A stretch of 64,000 nt of DNA, from the NCBI GenBank assembly GCA_034440615.1, contig JAOTOM010005054.1, forward strand, positions 652,501-716,500, read 5' to 3'. This document shows positions 1-11,019 of the stretch, piece by piece. Numbering within the stretch: position 1 is the first letter of the stretch; each line of letters opens with the position of its first letter. The notes beneath the pieces are model-generated. The model saw nothing but the letters and a program-made list of their open reading frames with translations, was not told the DNA's origin and made no database searches. This stretch comes from Ashinkailepas kermadecensis (taxonomy: Eukaryota > Arthropoda > Thecostraca > Neolepadidae). Position numbers and translations under genes: made by a program.

Positions 1-9
1 TTTTTTCCG

Positions 10-93
10 CGTTTTTGATTACTTACTAGTTTTGCATATTTGCCGATTAGAGCCAAAATCGAAGATTCTTGCTAAAGTAAGCATTTTTATGAC
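10..93 (+). repeat. Dispersed repeat fragment (also at 21945-22036)
   Basis: This stretch matches 21945-22036 with scattered substitutions; the shared core includes TAGTTTTGCATATT followed by AAGATT..GCTAAAG.AAGCATTTT. At the second site it lies immediately left of a TTAA element. I cannot assign it to a family. Confidence 0.55.
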
Positions 94-842
94 AGCAAGA
101 TGACTTCGAACAACGTTTGTTGGTCCGCTCTACCCATTAGAAAAATAAAAATTAAAGAAAATTGAAAAGTCAAAACTTTGAATAAAAAAAGGATTTTTGG
201 GTTGGCGAAAATTTTAGGACCATGGTCGATTTCGCCTTCCTTTTTTTATTCTAAATAATTTTGTGTTTTCAAATCTCCCCCAAAATGAACTCCCCAGAGC
301 CAAAAACATGATGTAAGTCGTGAAAACCTAGGCCCCTAGTGAAGTCACTTTTTTGGGGGAGGTGGATAAAAATTGGGGCTGGGGGATATCGGGCCCTACT
401 CGTCGAGCGCTTTCCGATGACACCTCTTTCGATTTCGTGCGACGCTTAGTTTGGAGATTAGAGGGGGGTTGTATGACCCCCCCTCCCAGAGACGGGGTGT
501 GAGGATATGACCGGAAAGACGGGTAGGGTTAAGACCGTGCCGCAGCGGTGGCGGCGACATGGCGATGTGACTGACATCAGAGCCGATGTCAAGGTCGGGG
601 CCAGAGGCAGAGCCGGGGTCAGAACCCAGGCCTATGGATCTAGGAGTTCCTATGGTCACCAGGGGACACTCCTTTTGGCGCGCTGAAATTTACTCATGGA
701 GCCAAGCAACACATATTGCTGAGGGGAAAAATCGAACAAAGGCTGGAAGCCTGTCAGAACTTCAAAAAGGAGGCAATCATGAAAAAGCTTGTTTCGGAAA
801 CTTCATGTTGCCCAATCCCGAGGGAGGACCGCCCCTTTCGCC
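94..842. other. No recognisable feature
   Basis: AT-rich to 260, then G/C-run-containing sequence. The short open frames here show no recognisable domain. Nothing supportable was seen. Confidence 0.5.
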
Positions 843-1132
843 CCCCCTGTATCTGTATTGCATCATTAGCAATGTCCAAAACATCATTGATGTCCATTTT
901 GGAGCATTTAAATGCAATCACAGCGATCCATAACAATAACCAGCCAAGCCACGCAAGAGAAGAAAATGTTGGCATACGTGACCTCATTTGGCCTTGAAGA
1001 TATCGACCTAAGGTGATTCAATTTGCACACAATAGAGTTCACTATCGTACCCATCCACTCTGCGAATTTCGTTACTCCAGCTTTGATAGGAGTCGAGATC
1101 TTAGGGTTGCGGAATCCACCCCCCCCCCTCCA
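843..1132 (+). mobile_element. Partial copy of the ~0.94-kb TTAA element
   Basis: This is homologous to the right third of the complete elements at 22042-22975 and 24736-25666, from the segment around TGCATCATTAG..AATGTCC to the C-run followed by CTCCA. The terminal TTAACACGCGC-type ends are missing, so this copy is truncated on both sides. It is more diverged than the full copies; for example the ER1 motif TGACCT-A-AGGTCA is degraded here. Confidence 0.75.
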
Positions 1133-1212
1133 GTTGATAATGCTAAAATTATGTCATACAAGCATCACTGTTAAAAACCTGCTTTAGAGCAAGAGTTCGC
1201 TGCACTTCTCTA

Positions 1213-1539
1213 ATGAGTGATAGTCGATCAGCATCAATTTCATGTTCTAGCACACTGTCTCAAGACTCAAAACATGATGCTCAGTGTGCAATTTGCAATC
1301 TCAAAAACAAGCGCAAGGCTATTATCATTTGCGCCGCATGCTCCGAACCCACTCACCGATCCTGTGCTGGCTTGACTCGATCCAAAGCTCTCGCGCTTGG
1401 TACTTGGCATTGCCATCAGTGCAGGCAGGTTGACGACACTCCAGATCATGCCCAGACCACAAATAAAGGTGCCGCTGCTTCGCCATGTTCCCACGGGTGC
1501 ACGATACATCGTGGCCTTTTCGTTTTCACTTATAAGGTG
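1213..1539 (+). pseudogene. PHD-finger 5' fragment of an RLE-type LINE
   Basis: The open frame starting at 1213 gives a serine-rich leader and then a PHD-type zinc finger, about residues 24-73. The ligands are spaced C-x2-C, C-x2-C, H-x2-C and C-x2-C, ending in WHCHQC. PHD fingers occur in some LINE-encoded proteins and in chromatin proteins. The LINE assignment rests on the segment 1376-1539, which recurs in inverted orientation at 3893-4101, exactly upstream (minus strand) of the reverse transcriptase remnant. After about 1540 homology stops; the frame then runs antisense into the other LINE, so its last ~130 residues are spurious. It is a truncated fragment, not a host gene. Confidence 0.75.
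1376..1539 (+). repeat. Inverted-repeat arm 1 (PHD end of LINE)
   Basis: This arm is the reverse complement of 3893-4101. It lacks an internal block of about 50 bp that the other arm has between CACAAAT and AAAGGTGCCGCTG. The arms enclose the minus-strand LINE body. Confidence 0.8.
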
Positions 1540-1589
1540 CGCACCAGAGGTGCGCACATTATAAGGTGCGCACCAGACACGGCCGAGGT

Positions 1590-4101
1590 CAGCATACTTT
1601 CTCGCCTCTTCCTCGCTTCTGCCTCACGGGCAGCTGCTCAGAGATCGATCGCGTGGTCGATTGCCACCGATTCAGCGAAGGTGTCGACGCGTGTAGCGTC
1701 TCGAATCAGACACCTCCCCTCACTGGAGGGGAAAACCGTGAGACCATCTGGACTTCAGGCCGTCCCCTCGGTCCAGTCCCACAGGTTCCAGAATGGACGG
1801 GATGCCGGCGGACTTCAGGCCCCGCGCCACCACGTCGTCGAGACTCACATGGCGCGGAAAGCGACCAGCGTTATAGCGGCACGAGAGGGCATGATGACTG
1901 TACTTGTTGAGAAGCCGTCTGCAGCGACACGATAGGACTCGCAAACAGGCGCGCCGAGACGTTGTGCCATAGCCACACCCACGTCCATCAGGGGGCCCAG
2001 GCTCGTGACCGGGAACGCGTGCAGCCATTCGCCACTGTGTGGGCGAGCGGCTGCCAGCAGGCGGGCACGCTGTACCTGGTTTGTGACGGCAAGAAGGCTG
2101 TCAAACTTAGCTTGTGCATCAGCTGTGTCCCATGCTCGCTGACTGCCGTTTTTCCTTAACTCAGCATTTATGGTGACGTGGTGATTTGAATATGTCTGTA
2201 GAGCCGGTTCTAGAGCTGCCGGGTGTGGCCCACCATCGATGTGGGGACAAATTTCGTGCACCAGTGCAAGAGAACCTGTCAATGAGGAAACGTAGCAAGG
2301 GAGAGCAAGGTCAGCCGTCCTCCTCAGACTTCGTCCTCCCAACTTCACGGGACAAGCTGTTTGGTCCCATGTCTTGTCACACATGTCGACATTTATCTTG
2401 GTGGTGGCGAATATGTACTGCAGCTCGTCGATGGAGGTGAGCTCCTGCATCCTTCTGTATGCCGGTGCCGATCGCAGCAGATGTTGAAGGCCGGACACAG
2501 CGACATTATGCGTGAGAACAAGAGGGCAGTGTGAGCGTCCAGACCGTGCAGACGCTCTATTAATCTGATGATCATCTCATACGCACTCGTGATGGCGTCG
2601 GAGAGGCCCGCATCCAAGATTGGGGACCCTAACAAAGATAGCCCATCTAGCTGCACCTCAGATCCGCCGGGAAGGGACCGTTGACAGAGCACTCTTGCGG
2701 GCTATTAGGTCAACTTGGCCAAGACTCAGCAACTCACGTTTTGGCTTACTTAGGTGGAGATCAAGAGGCCCAAGATGATGCGCGAGCTGGTACAAATCGG
2801 CCACGGCTGTGTCAGGTGGGCCGGCGATGATGGCGTCATACAGATACCAAATGTTTAGAGGCGACAACATTGAACGAGCGATGGGATCGACAGCGAAAGC
2901 AAATAGAACTGGACCCATTGGATCGCCCTGCTGAACATCCGTACTCGACCGGATGACCTCGCCTCCGGCAAATAGCGGTGTTGGGCAGCTATATGCCTGC
3001 CTGGCGAGAGCATCCACTTCTGGCCAGCGCAGTCTGAGCTGGTCGAGCGCGGCATCACGACGCACGGTGTTAAAGGCGTTGGCAACGTCCAGCTTCGCCG
3101 CCACTGTCAGTCTGTTGATTATTTGCAGACGCAATGTGGTCTCGCATCGCGTGGACAGCGACCTGGCAGCCGAGTCTGGTTCCAACTCCGAGTTGCACCG
3201 GGCGCAGCTCATCGCCGAGGACCGAAGCCACGTGCGATTTAGCTATGCGGCTAGCGAGGCGGTGGTTAATGCTCCCGATTGCGATGGGACGGATACCACT
3301 CTTTCGCAGGGCGATGAACCTGGCACCGAAGAGAGCATGGAGTGCGTATTCCTGGAAGAGCCCGTGTACGGCGGCATTGGTTAGCGCTGTTAGAGCGACC
3401 AGTAACCTTCTGCCAACCTCCGCAGTTTCCCGCGACAATAGTTCGATGAGGTGAGTGGCTCGGAGACCATCCAGTCCAGGGGCAGAGCCTGCAGGAAGCG
3501 AAATGACGGCTTAGTGCACGCATTTTTCATCAACCGTGAGAGGTTGTACGGTGTCGGCGGCAGGGGTCACGTTCGGCCCAGTGGAGTCAGAAGATCATAC
3601 GTCACGCAGTGCTGTCACGCAGTGCTGCGATTACCTCCGGTGTTGGTGCAGTTAATGTGTCTGTCGATGTGAGAAGGACCGGGGCGGCTCTCACGTCTCC
3701 ATCAGCGCACTTAGCCTGTATGCGGCGGGCCAAGGAGGCGCCACTGCCTGAATCACATCTGACACACCCCTCGGTGCTGCACGACACGGCTGTGTCGCTG
3801 CCTGTGATGCGGTCGTGATGCGGTCGCGCACAACAGTCGCCAGTCGCTTCGTCTTACCTGCTCCGGATCGAGTGCCTGGTGCGCGCAACACCTTATAAGT
3901 GAAAACGAATAGGCCACGATGTATCGTGCACCCTTGGGAACATGGCGAAGCAGCGGCACCTTTGCTTGCAGCCCCACGCGAGTAGCAGCCATGTCCGCTG
4001 GCTCGGAAGACGAATTTGTGGTCTGGGCATGATCTGGAGTGGCGTCAACCTGCCTGCACTGGCGACATTGCCAAGTACCAAGCGTAAGAGCTTCGGGTCA
4101 A
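1590..4101 (-). pseudogene. RLE-type LINE polyprotein (PHD-RT-CCHC-endonuclease), decayed
   Basis: Reading 4101 down to 1590 with several frameshifts gives one continuous LINE pol. The order is: the PHD C-terminal half, a linker ending in a GARYIVAYSFSL-like segment, the RT N-terminus (GIRPIAIGSINHRLASRIA), motif A with KLDVANAFNTV, motif B with QQGDPMGPVLFAFAV, motif C, a thumb-like region, and a C-terminal segment with AGRFPRH, EPVGLDRGDG, a PDG reached only after a frameshift near 1765, and WDATRVDTFAES. The PDG..WDAT pattern is what I expect for a restriction-like endonuclease C-terminus (inference). Motif C reads YLYD (2835-2846) where family members normally have YLDD, so the polymerase site is broken. 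It is a dead copy. Confidence 0.75.
3893..4101 (-). repeat. Inverted-repeat arm 2 (PHD end of LINE)
   Basis: This is the counterpart of 1376-1539. It is in the native position at the 5' side of the minus-strand LINE and retains about 50 bp missing from arm 1. Confidence 0.8.
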
Positions 4102-4660
4102 AGATGATTATAAAAAGTAACCGAATGCTCATATTAAGTAACAATAGGATAAGAAATCGGTCTAATATATTTCGGGTATGACCCTTCTTCGGAGACAGAA
4201 TAAACATACATAGACATTTTAGGCACAGCATTTTACGCACATCCTATATATATCAAGTCGTCTACCAATATTGACGAAATCATCATCTGAGTCCAAGTAT
4301 TTAAATTCCAACATCACAAAAGGCATTGTAACAAGTACATGTGACGCGACACTAACAGCCAAAATGTTCGTCGCTTCCCTAGACACAATCTCTATACACC
4401 TACCCGATGCATCTCTCTACACACATATATCCGTGGTAGTCAATGCTCTCAAAGTGTTCGCGTGTGTGGATGAACGAGTGTGTAAGTGAGTGAGTGAACA
4501 TGTGAGTGCGTACATGGGTCAGTGAATGAACTCCTGGGTGAATGATGGGGTGAGTGATTGTGCCGGTTGGTGACGGAGTGAATAAGTCGGCGAGTGCAGG
4601 TGTCGTCTGTACAGTGTCATGCTGTATAGGGAGCTGGTTGTATGAGGGTCCATGAAGCTA
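4102..4660. other. Unassigned; degenerate GTGAGTGA-type simple repeat at 4479-4590
   Basis: No domain is visible in any frame. From about 4479 to 4590 the sequence is a degraded GTGAG/TGAATGA simple repeat. Confidence 0.5.
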
Positions 4661-4845
4661 CCATTGTGTTTAGGGGATAATTTTGGTTCCTGATTTCAAT
4701 GCATTTCGCCACAAAGCACCCAGAAAGCACTATCACTCCAACAACGCTCAGCATCACAATCTTGCCGACTTGTAAAGACATGGCAGAACTCAAAATTGCA
4801 GAATCCATTGAAATTAGGAACCAAAAGTATCCCCTAAACACGTGG
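4661..4845. repeat. 185-bp fold-back element with ~41-bp inverted arms
   Basis: Arm 4661-4701 is the near-perfect reverse complement of 4805-4845. Shared blocks include GTGTTTAGGGGATA, TTTTGGTTCCT and ATTTCAATG. The roughly 100-bp loop codes for nothing recognisable. A fold-back MITE is the simplest reading; I could not define a target-site duplication. Confidence 0.75.
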
Positions 4846-4849
4846 TATA

Positions 4850-5545
4850 ATCACGTACCCAAAAAAGAACGTGCTGGTACTCGAAAAATCGCGGCGAGAC
4901 ACAAAGATATGGGGCCGGGGCTTAAACAATCAGGTCGATATTTGAACGTTAAAAAGCAGATGTCCCAAAAATCGCGTCGAGCGCAGAACACTGGCGTCGG
5001 GTGCCCAGAACCACGTGCCTGGGCCCGATAAGTCGAGCCGGGACCCTCAAAGTCGTGCTGGGGCCCCACAAATGGGCATCAGGAGCCTCAAATAAACACA
5101 GCAGGACCACAGGAGCTCAAAGGGAGGCCAAAAAAGCACCAGGCTCCCTAAAGCGCATCGAGTTTCGCAAAAAGCGGAAGGGCCTTCAAACATGCGTTGC
5201 ATTCATAAATCAATACACCGGGAGCTCTAAAGGAATACACCAGATACCCTCAAAGCGCACCGTGGCCATGAGACCGCATGAGGGCTTCAAAAACAGACTG
5301 GGGCTCGCAAAAAGCGACCTAAATAGAACAAAGAGGCCGGGCACTAAATAAACACATGAGGGTGTTCGAAAACGTGCCGGTACCTTACAAAATTCATTGG
5401 GTCAAAAATAGCAACGAAACCCTAACAAGATCCGAGGTCTCAAAAATGTGCCAGGCCCCAATAAAAAATTGGCTGGAGCCCAAAAACACATGCGTACAAG
5501 AAGAAAAACGCAACGGATCCAAAAAAGAACACCGAGGCAGGGCCT
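4850..5545 (+). repeat. Ancient degenerate ~22-bp tandem repeat
   Basis: A G-rich motif, then CC, then TCAAA/CAAAA, then an RCRYRCC-like segment recurs about every 20-24 bases across ~0.7 kb (for example GGGACCCTCAAAGTCGTGCT and GGCTCGCAAAAAGCGACC). Units are too diverged to align exactly. The open frames at 5001-5351 and 5356-5547 are lysine-rich translations of this repeat, not genes. Confidence 0.55.
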
Positions 5546-5597
5546 AGGTTCGGTAGCCAATTAGCAAATCGTAGGAGGCCTAGCAGAAACCGCAGAC

Positions 5598-7112
5598 GTT
5601 AGGCGTCAGAACGCAATATTAATGCGGACAACGGGGATCTCCAGAAAAGAAAGAAAACAGGTAGGTTCCTGATGCCATTCAAGGACTCTGAAATATGCGC
5701 CCGCGACAAGCGTGCCCTCATGTTCACTAGTGTGTGCGCGAAAAATATAGGTACAATTTATGAGGCTCTTTCTCCATAAAATATGATGCGAAGTGCATTT
5801 ATGAAAGTTAGCATGCCTTCAGACGTCAATTGTATTGCCACTTATAGTGATATATTGCGCATATTGTTACTTTGCGTATTGGCTTATGGAACTATTTTCC
5901 ACCATAGCCGGCGGGCCCCGCGGCCCGCGGCCCGTCCTCGTCCCCGACCGCCCGACATTCATAATATGGCGGGGCGCGCTTGGAGGCGCGGCTCTGAATG
6001 TTAATGGGCCCCAACGCCAAAGTTACCGATATATTTTCATATTTGAAGCGAACGGCGATGTGCTGGGCATGAGTCCCGCCACCATTGAAGTTGAGCCCGA
6101 CAGGTTTTCTCGATATTGTTTAAGAACATTACGCGTATGGGCGTTGAATGGAAAGAATGCATCTACAACCGTGAATTTCACCTACACAATTTTGGCGTGG
6201 CAGAGTTCATGTTGCTTAGTATTGTTGAATGGTGGAACTTTACTTTTTGTTGTACCACCGCTCGGCAGCCCTACGGATCCTCTTGGCAGCAACCGTCGGC
6301 GCTTGACGTGCATCGAGCCATGCCAGAACCTCAATAATGCCGGAAAGGTACATGCTAAAAGGTAAAAATTGCATGGTCAGATATCGTTGAAAGTAGTCGA
6401 GTATGGCATCAGAAGGCAGCTGATTTTATGCCGTTTTATTTGAGACCATTGGAAATTAATTCGTTAATGTAGAATATCTCACATACAATTTAAAGTAATA
6501 CAATGTGATAATTCGAGACACAAATCCTGAAATTTAGTGGAAAAATGACATGGTGAGATATCTATATAAGTAGTCGAGTATGACATCAGAAGGCAGCTGA
6601 TTTTATGTCGGTTTATTTGAGACCATTGGAAATTAATTCGGTAATGTAAAACATCTGATATACAATTTAAAGAAATACAATGTGATAACTTGTGACACAA
6701 ATTCTGAAATTGAGTGCAAAAGTGACAAGGTTCAACCTTCATGGAAGTTATTCAAATCGATATAAAAATGTAGCACGTTCGATTTTCGTTTAGTTAAGAA
6801 CATTGGACATTGTCAGCACATCACACAGAAGATTATGATACGTTTTTATTACAAGATGTTGAGTGGCCAATTGCTCCCATTTCACTTTAAGGGCAAAGTG
6901 GCAGGGTGAAACGATTTGATAATAAAACGAACTACACATCATAAGAGAGCTTGTTTCAATGTTGTTCAAATTTGACCATTGGAAATTACTTGTACCTCCT
7001 CTAGTAACTAGAATATAGCATTAATCATAGCAAGCCCACTCTGGTGGTGTTCCTTCACAAACCCACCACTAGAGCGGCGCCACCGGTATTATGTCCGTTC
7101 ATGACGCCTAAC
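5598..7112 (+). mobile_element. TIR element, copy 1 (TIR GTTAGGCGTCA)
   Basis: The element begins GTTAGGCGTCA and ends with the exact inverted TGACGCCTAAC. The whole 1,515 bp is homologous to 38030-39745 in the opposite orientation (1,716 bp). It holds a G/C-rich stretch near 5910-5990 and a tandem 177-bp subrepeat. No transposase is visible, so it is a non-autonomous DNA-type element. Open frames at 5835-6365 and 6116-6337 have counterparts in copy 2, but differences between copies are not concentrated at third codon positions, so I do not call a gene. Confidence 0.8.
6375..6728 (+). repeat. 177-bp tandem subrepeat inside the TIR element (about 2 units)
   Basis: Landmark GTCGAGTATG occurs at 6396 and 6573, a period of 177 bp. 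Each unit also has the ATCAGAAGGCAGCTG and GAGACCATTGGAAATTAATTC blocks. The other element copy has three units with the same period. Confidence 0.85.
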
Positions 7113-7782
7113 GAATCGCACGGAGTGTTGCGAATGCGCCGAATGCACAGACGGGCGTACACGTGCACGAACGTTGGCGTGATGGCGACCGGGAGTTATG
7201 AGCTGGAATGCCTGAAATTTGAGAAAAAAAAATGATGAGTGATTTGTACGGGTGTAACTTCAGCTTCTGAGGTGACTTCCCAAGGGATACCAAAAGAAAA
7301 ACCATCGAACATGGTGGAAGTTAGGGTTAAAATCCGGTAACTCAGAGACGATGCTGATGGATTGGGCTCCCTCCACAGAACAATTAAGTTGGTGACTGTG
7401 CAAGTAGCATTACTCTAAGTTGGTGCGAGTAGCATTACTTTTTAAAAAATGTATATAAAAGGGCCTTTTGAAAAATAGCGGTGGAAGTCCGTTGCCTTTA
7501 AACCAAATGCAATGGTAGGTTGGGCACCCTCCAAATCAGTTTTCCCCACCCATGACTCAAACCCTAGGTACGCCACGGGGGGTGTGTGGGGGGGGGGTTA
7601 AGGTTGGGTCTGCGCCGAAAGTTGGCCTCACCAAAGCAGGTGGGTTAGATCCGCCAGTGACGCCATATTATATTGATTAGGTAGGAGTAAGAAATCCCAC
7701 CTAGTGTGAATTCCTTAGAGGTGGCCTTGATTCAGCCTGCGGACGGAAACTTGGGCGCAGTCGGCCGTTGCTGTTCAACTGA
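7113..7782. other. No recognisable feature; G-run near 7577-7600
   Basis: Unique-looking sequence with a short homopolymer G tract. No domain or repeat match was found within the window. Confidence 0.45.
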
Positions 7783-8385
7783 TAGCGTCAGTCAGTGCGA
7801 GAAGCCGTAGCGTCAGTCAGTGCGAGAAGCCGTAGTGTCAGTCAGTGCGAGTAGCTATAGCGTCAGTCAGTGCGAGTAGCCGTAGCGTTAGTCAGTGCGA
7901 GTAGCCGCAGCGTCAGTCAGTGCGAGTAGCCGTAGCGTCAGTCAGTGCGAGTAGCCGTAGCGTCAGTCAGTGCGAGTAGCCGCAGCGTCAGTCAGTGCGA
8001 GTAGCCATAGCGTCAGTCAGTGCGAGTAGCCGTAGCGTCAGTCAGTGCGAGTAGCCGCAGCGTCAGTCAGTGCGAGTAGCCGTAGCGTCAGTCAGTGCGA
8101 GTAGCCGTAGCGTCAGTCAGTGCGAGTAGCCGCAACGTCAGTCAGTGCGAGTAGCCGTAGCGTCAGTCAGTGCGAGTAGCCGCAGCGTCAGTCAGTGCGA
8201 GTAGCCGTAGCGTCAGTCAGTGCGAGTAGCCGTAGCGTCAGTCAGTGCGAGTAGCCGTAGCGTCAGTCAGTGCGAGTAGCCGCAACGTCAGTCAGTCAGT
8301 GCGAGTAGCCGCAGCGTCAGTCAGTGCGAGCAGCCGTAGCGTCAGTCAGTGCGAGTAGCCGTAGCGTCAGTCAGTGCGAGTAGCC
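7783..8385 (+). repeat. 25-bp satellite array, about 24 units
   Basis: The unit reads CGTCAGTCAGTGCGAGTAGC plus CGTAG, with CGCAG and CATAG variants; the landmark TGCGA falls at 7921, 7946 and 7971. One unit near 8288 has an extra GTCA step and one spacer variant reads CAACG. The first three units differ most (GCGAGAAGC), as expected at an array edge. Confidence 0.95.
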
Positions 8386-11019
8386 GGCTACAGGTTGTTG
8401 CACCATGTTGTTTGGCTGTGACGCTCCACTGTCTGTTGCATGCTTATCGATTGCTGCAGGGGCGGTGTTCCATTCCGGGACCATGCTGGATCAAGGTTAT
8501 ATATCAAGTAGAGTACTTCGCCTCCAGCATGGGAGATGCCCGAAAATAGCAGCACTGACCCTGTGCCGGAGATGGAGACAGGATAGGCCAGTGCAAGATA
8601 GGAGATTCGGAATACACGTACGAGGGCGCGGTGGTCGCGGTTTAGTGTTCTTGTTTCATGATGGCACCCGGTTGATCTTATAAAATATGAAGGCGTGGAA
8701 TATTGTGCATAATTACGTGCTGTGCATAATTAATTTAAATGTGAAAAGGATAAGACTGGCAGGATTTCAGCCACGTTTCACTGAGTCACTGAGATCCTTT
8801 TCAGTGCACTTTTACACTTATATCATCGAGACTTGCTTCGATCGTATTATGCGTACTAGTGAAGTCTTCGCATTTATGGTTGGATGAAACAAAATATTTA
8901 CTTTTTTAAAGAAAAAATGAAACCTAAACTCGCCTTTCAGCAATATCATCAGCATCTAATATTCAGGCTGTATCGCTGGCAAGTCCATGCAAACGGACTG
9001 TTTTAGTTATATGTTAATAAGTTATGTATGTGACTTTCTTGACATTATGGTACAGCTTTTTAGAAGTAAGATGTCTAGTATCTCCGCATGTCGGATGTAG
9101 ATATGGAAAGTATATTGGCACATTTGCCTACACCAGACGAGTAATCACAATAGAGCCGGGGCCAATTAACGACTCTTCGAAATAAATTATGTGCTACTAT
9201 TTAGAACATCTTTGCGTCATGATAATATTTCGGTTATTTACTGGAAGGAAGGTCCTTTCACATGCTTTCCCGGGTATCTATCATCCAAATGCTGGCTACA
9301 CCAACAATCCGAATTCCGAAGAAGAAAAAATATATCCACCACTATCATGTACCAACCAAAAATATGCCTGGCACAATGGACAACACATTATTCCGGAACA
9401 CTGCTCCCAACTTCTCGCAAGACGGATAGACATTCGATTTGAATGACATATGTAAATATGTCGTGTGAAGTGGATTGCGACTCGGCTGCTGCGAAGTGAA
9501 TTACATTGCATTTGGAACGCCAGCCGTAGAAGAGATCCAATAGACATCAGAGCTGGTACCCGATGATCCAGAAAATCGAACTCATCGGCCGAACAGACGT
9601 CATTGGGCTGGCCTGCGGAGGCGGCGGATATGTGAAGACGGCCAATGGGTGGACCATTCCGGCGTCAGGTTCACGGTTCTCTCCGTCGTGGGTTTCCTCA
9701 GCGCAGACGACTGTGACGAATGGCATTCCTGCTGTAAGGAGTTAGCGAGCTTTTTTTGGTGCAATGTAGCACGTGCTGAACGTGAGCCTTTGTGCGGCAT
9801 ACTGGACTTTAAATGTGTTCCCGGTCTTACAGCGAAGGGATTGCAAAGCATTTGACATCTGACACAACATAGATGCACAAGGTATAAGGTGGTAGTAATT
9901 CTGAGATGTCCGTGCATGTTATCATCATGACAGAAGCGCTGTTCACCTTTCGTGTTTGTTTCGCGGAGGCAGTGCCATCTGCTGGAGATAATTTGAGTTA
10001 AGGAATAGCTACGTTAATCCGGCTCATGTGGCATCCGGAGTTGGCAAGCAAGATAGGGAAGGTGAAAGACGTCGGGCGGCAAATAAAGGAAGTTGAGTAT
10101 GGGGCATACACACACGATATGCATGGCATGCACACAGACATAGATGATACGCGATAGTACATTTGGAGGGTGGCCAGCATCACAGCCTCCAAGCAGACTA
10201 CTCTGACCACCCGAGAACTCAAAACGAAGCGGAGGCCCGGGCGTCCAGGGCGAGTCGTGGGCGTCAGTACTCAGCCTTGGATGTGCATATGGATGTGGAA
10301 GTTAAAGTTTGGACAAACTGGAAGGAAGACAAACCAAGGTGCTTGAAAAACGGAAGGTAAAAATAAACAAGCATCTAAAGGGCAACCGTCCGTTCTTGTG
10401 GTATTGGATCGGTCCCTGCCTACGTATTGGAAACTAGCCCATATGTGTGTGTCATGCTAGGGCGTAGAGGATGGTAGCGCTGAACTTCACATGGAGTGTT
10501 CTAAATTCGTGCTACAGAGGAAGTCGAAAAGGAACTCGAGGAGCACAGAGTGCTTATCCCCGAGCAGTGTGCGCAACGACAGTGGAATGTGATTTTGCGC
10601 GAAGTAAGTAGAATTGGAGCGATGCTGCAAATTCTACATCAGCATTTAACTGGTTGAAAATGTGTCATGTAATAACGCACGTCACGCAAGCTGCAAAGTA
10701 GAAGACGGCGATTTCGGCAGAGAAGGGGCAATCGTGTGTGGGGATGATGTGGCCTAGCAGTAAACGAGCGGGCACTGCCTCTTTTATACGTGTGTGTTGG
10801 TGTAATGAGGGCCATGTGGAGAGAACGGTTGAAGTATAGTGTGAGTGTGATGGGTTATCATTCCAGAATGTCTGGAGATATTTGTTTAACCCGCCCTTTT
10901 TACGTCCCCCCCCCCCCCTCCCCAGAAAGTTTTTCTGCGATAGAGGAAAACCGGCGGTGCACGGGCCTGAAAAATTTCCAGTACGCTTTCCTTCATCTTT
11001 TTGTTTGCGGTTGATGTGG
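8386..11019. other. No recognisable gene or repeat
   Basis: Short open frames only, none with a recognisable domain. A poly-C run lies at about 10907-10919. A diverged host exon could not be recognised by this method. Confidence 0.45.

Noticed and set aside
1540..1935. C-terminal half of the PHD-containing open frame
   Set aside because: This part is antisense to the RLE-type LINE C-terminus; the frame is fortuitous after the junction.
5835..6365. 176-residue frame with a 165-residue counterpart at 39010-39507 (minus)
   Set aside because: The similarity follows from the two element copies. Counting differences by eye over about 100 codons, first positions change most and third positions are not favoured, so there is no sign of protein selection; an overlapping second frame is equally conserved.
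7783..8385. CRISPR-like regular repeat
   Set aside because: Units are contiguous with no unique spacers and the context is eukaryotic; it is a satellite.
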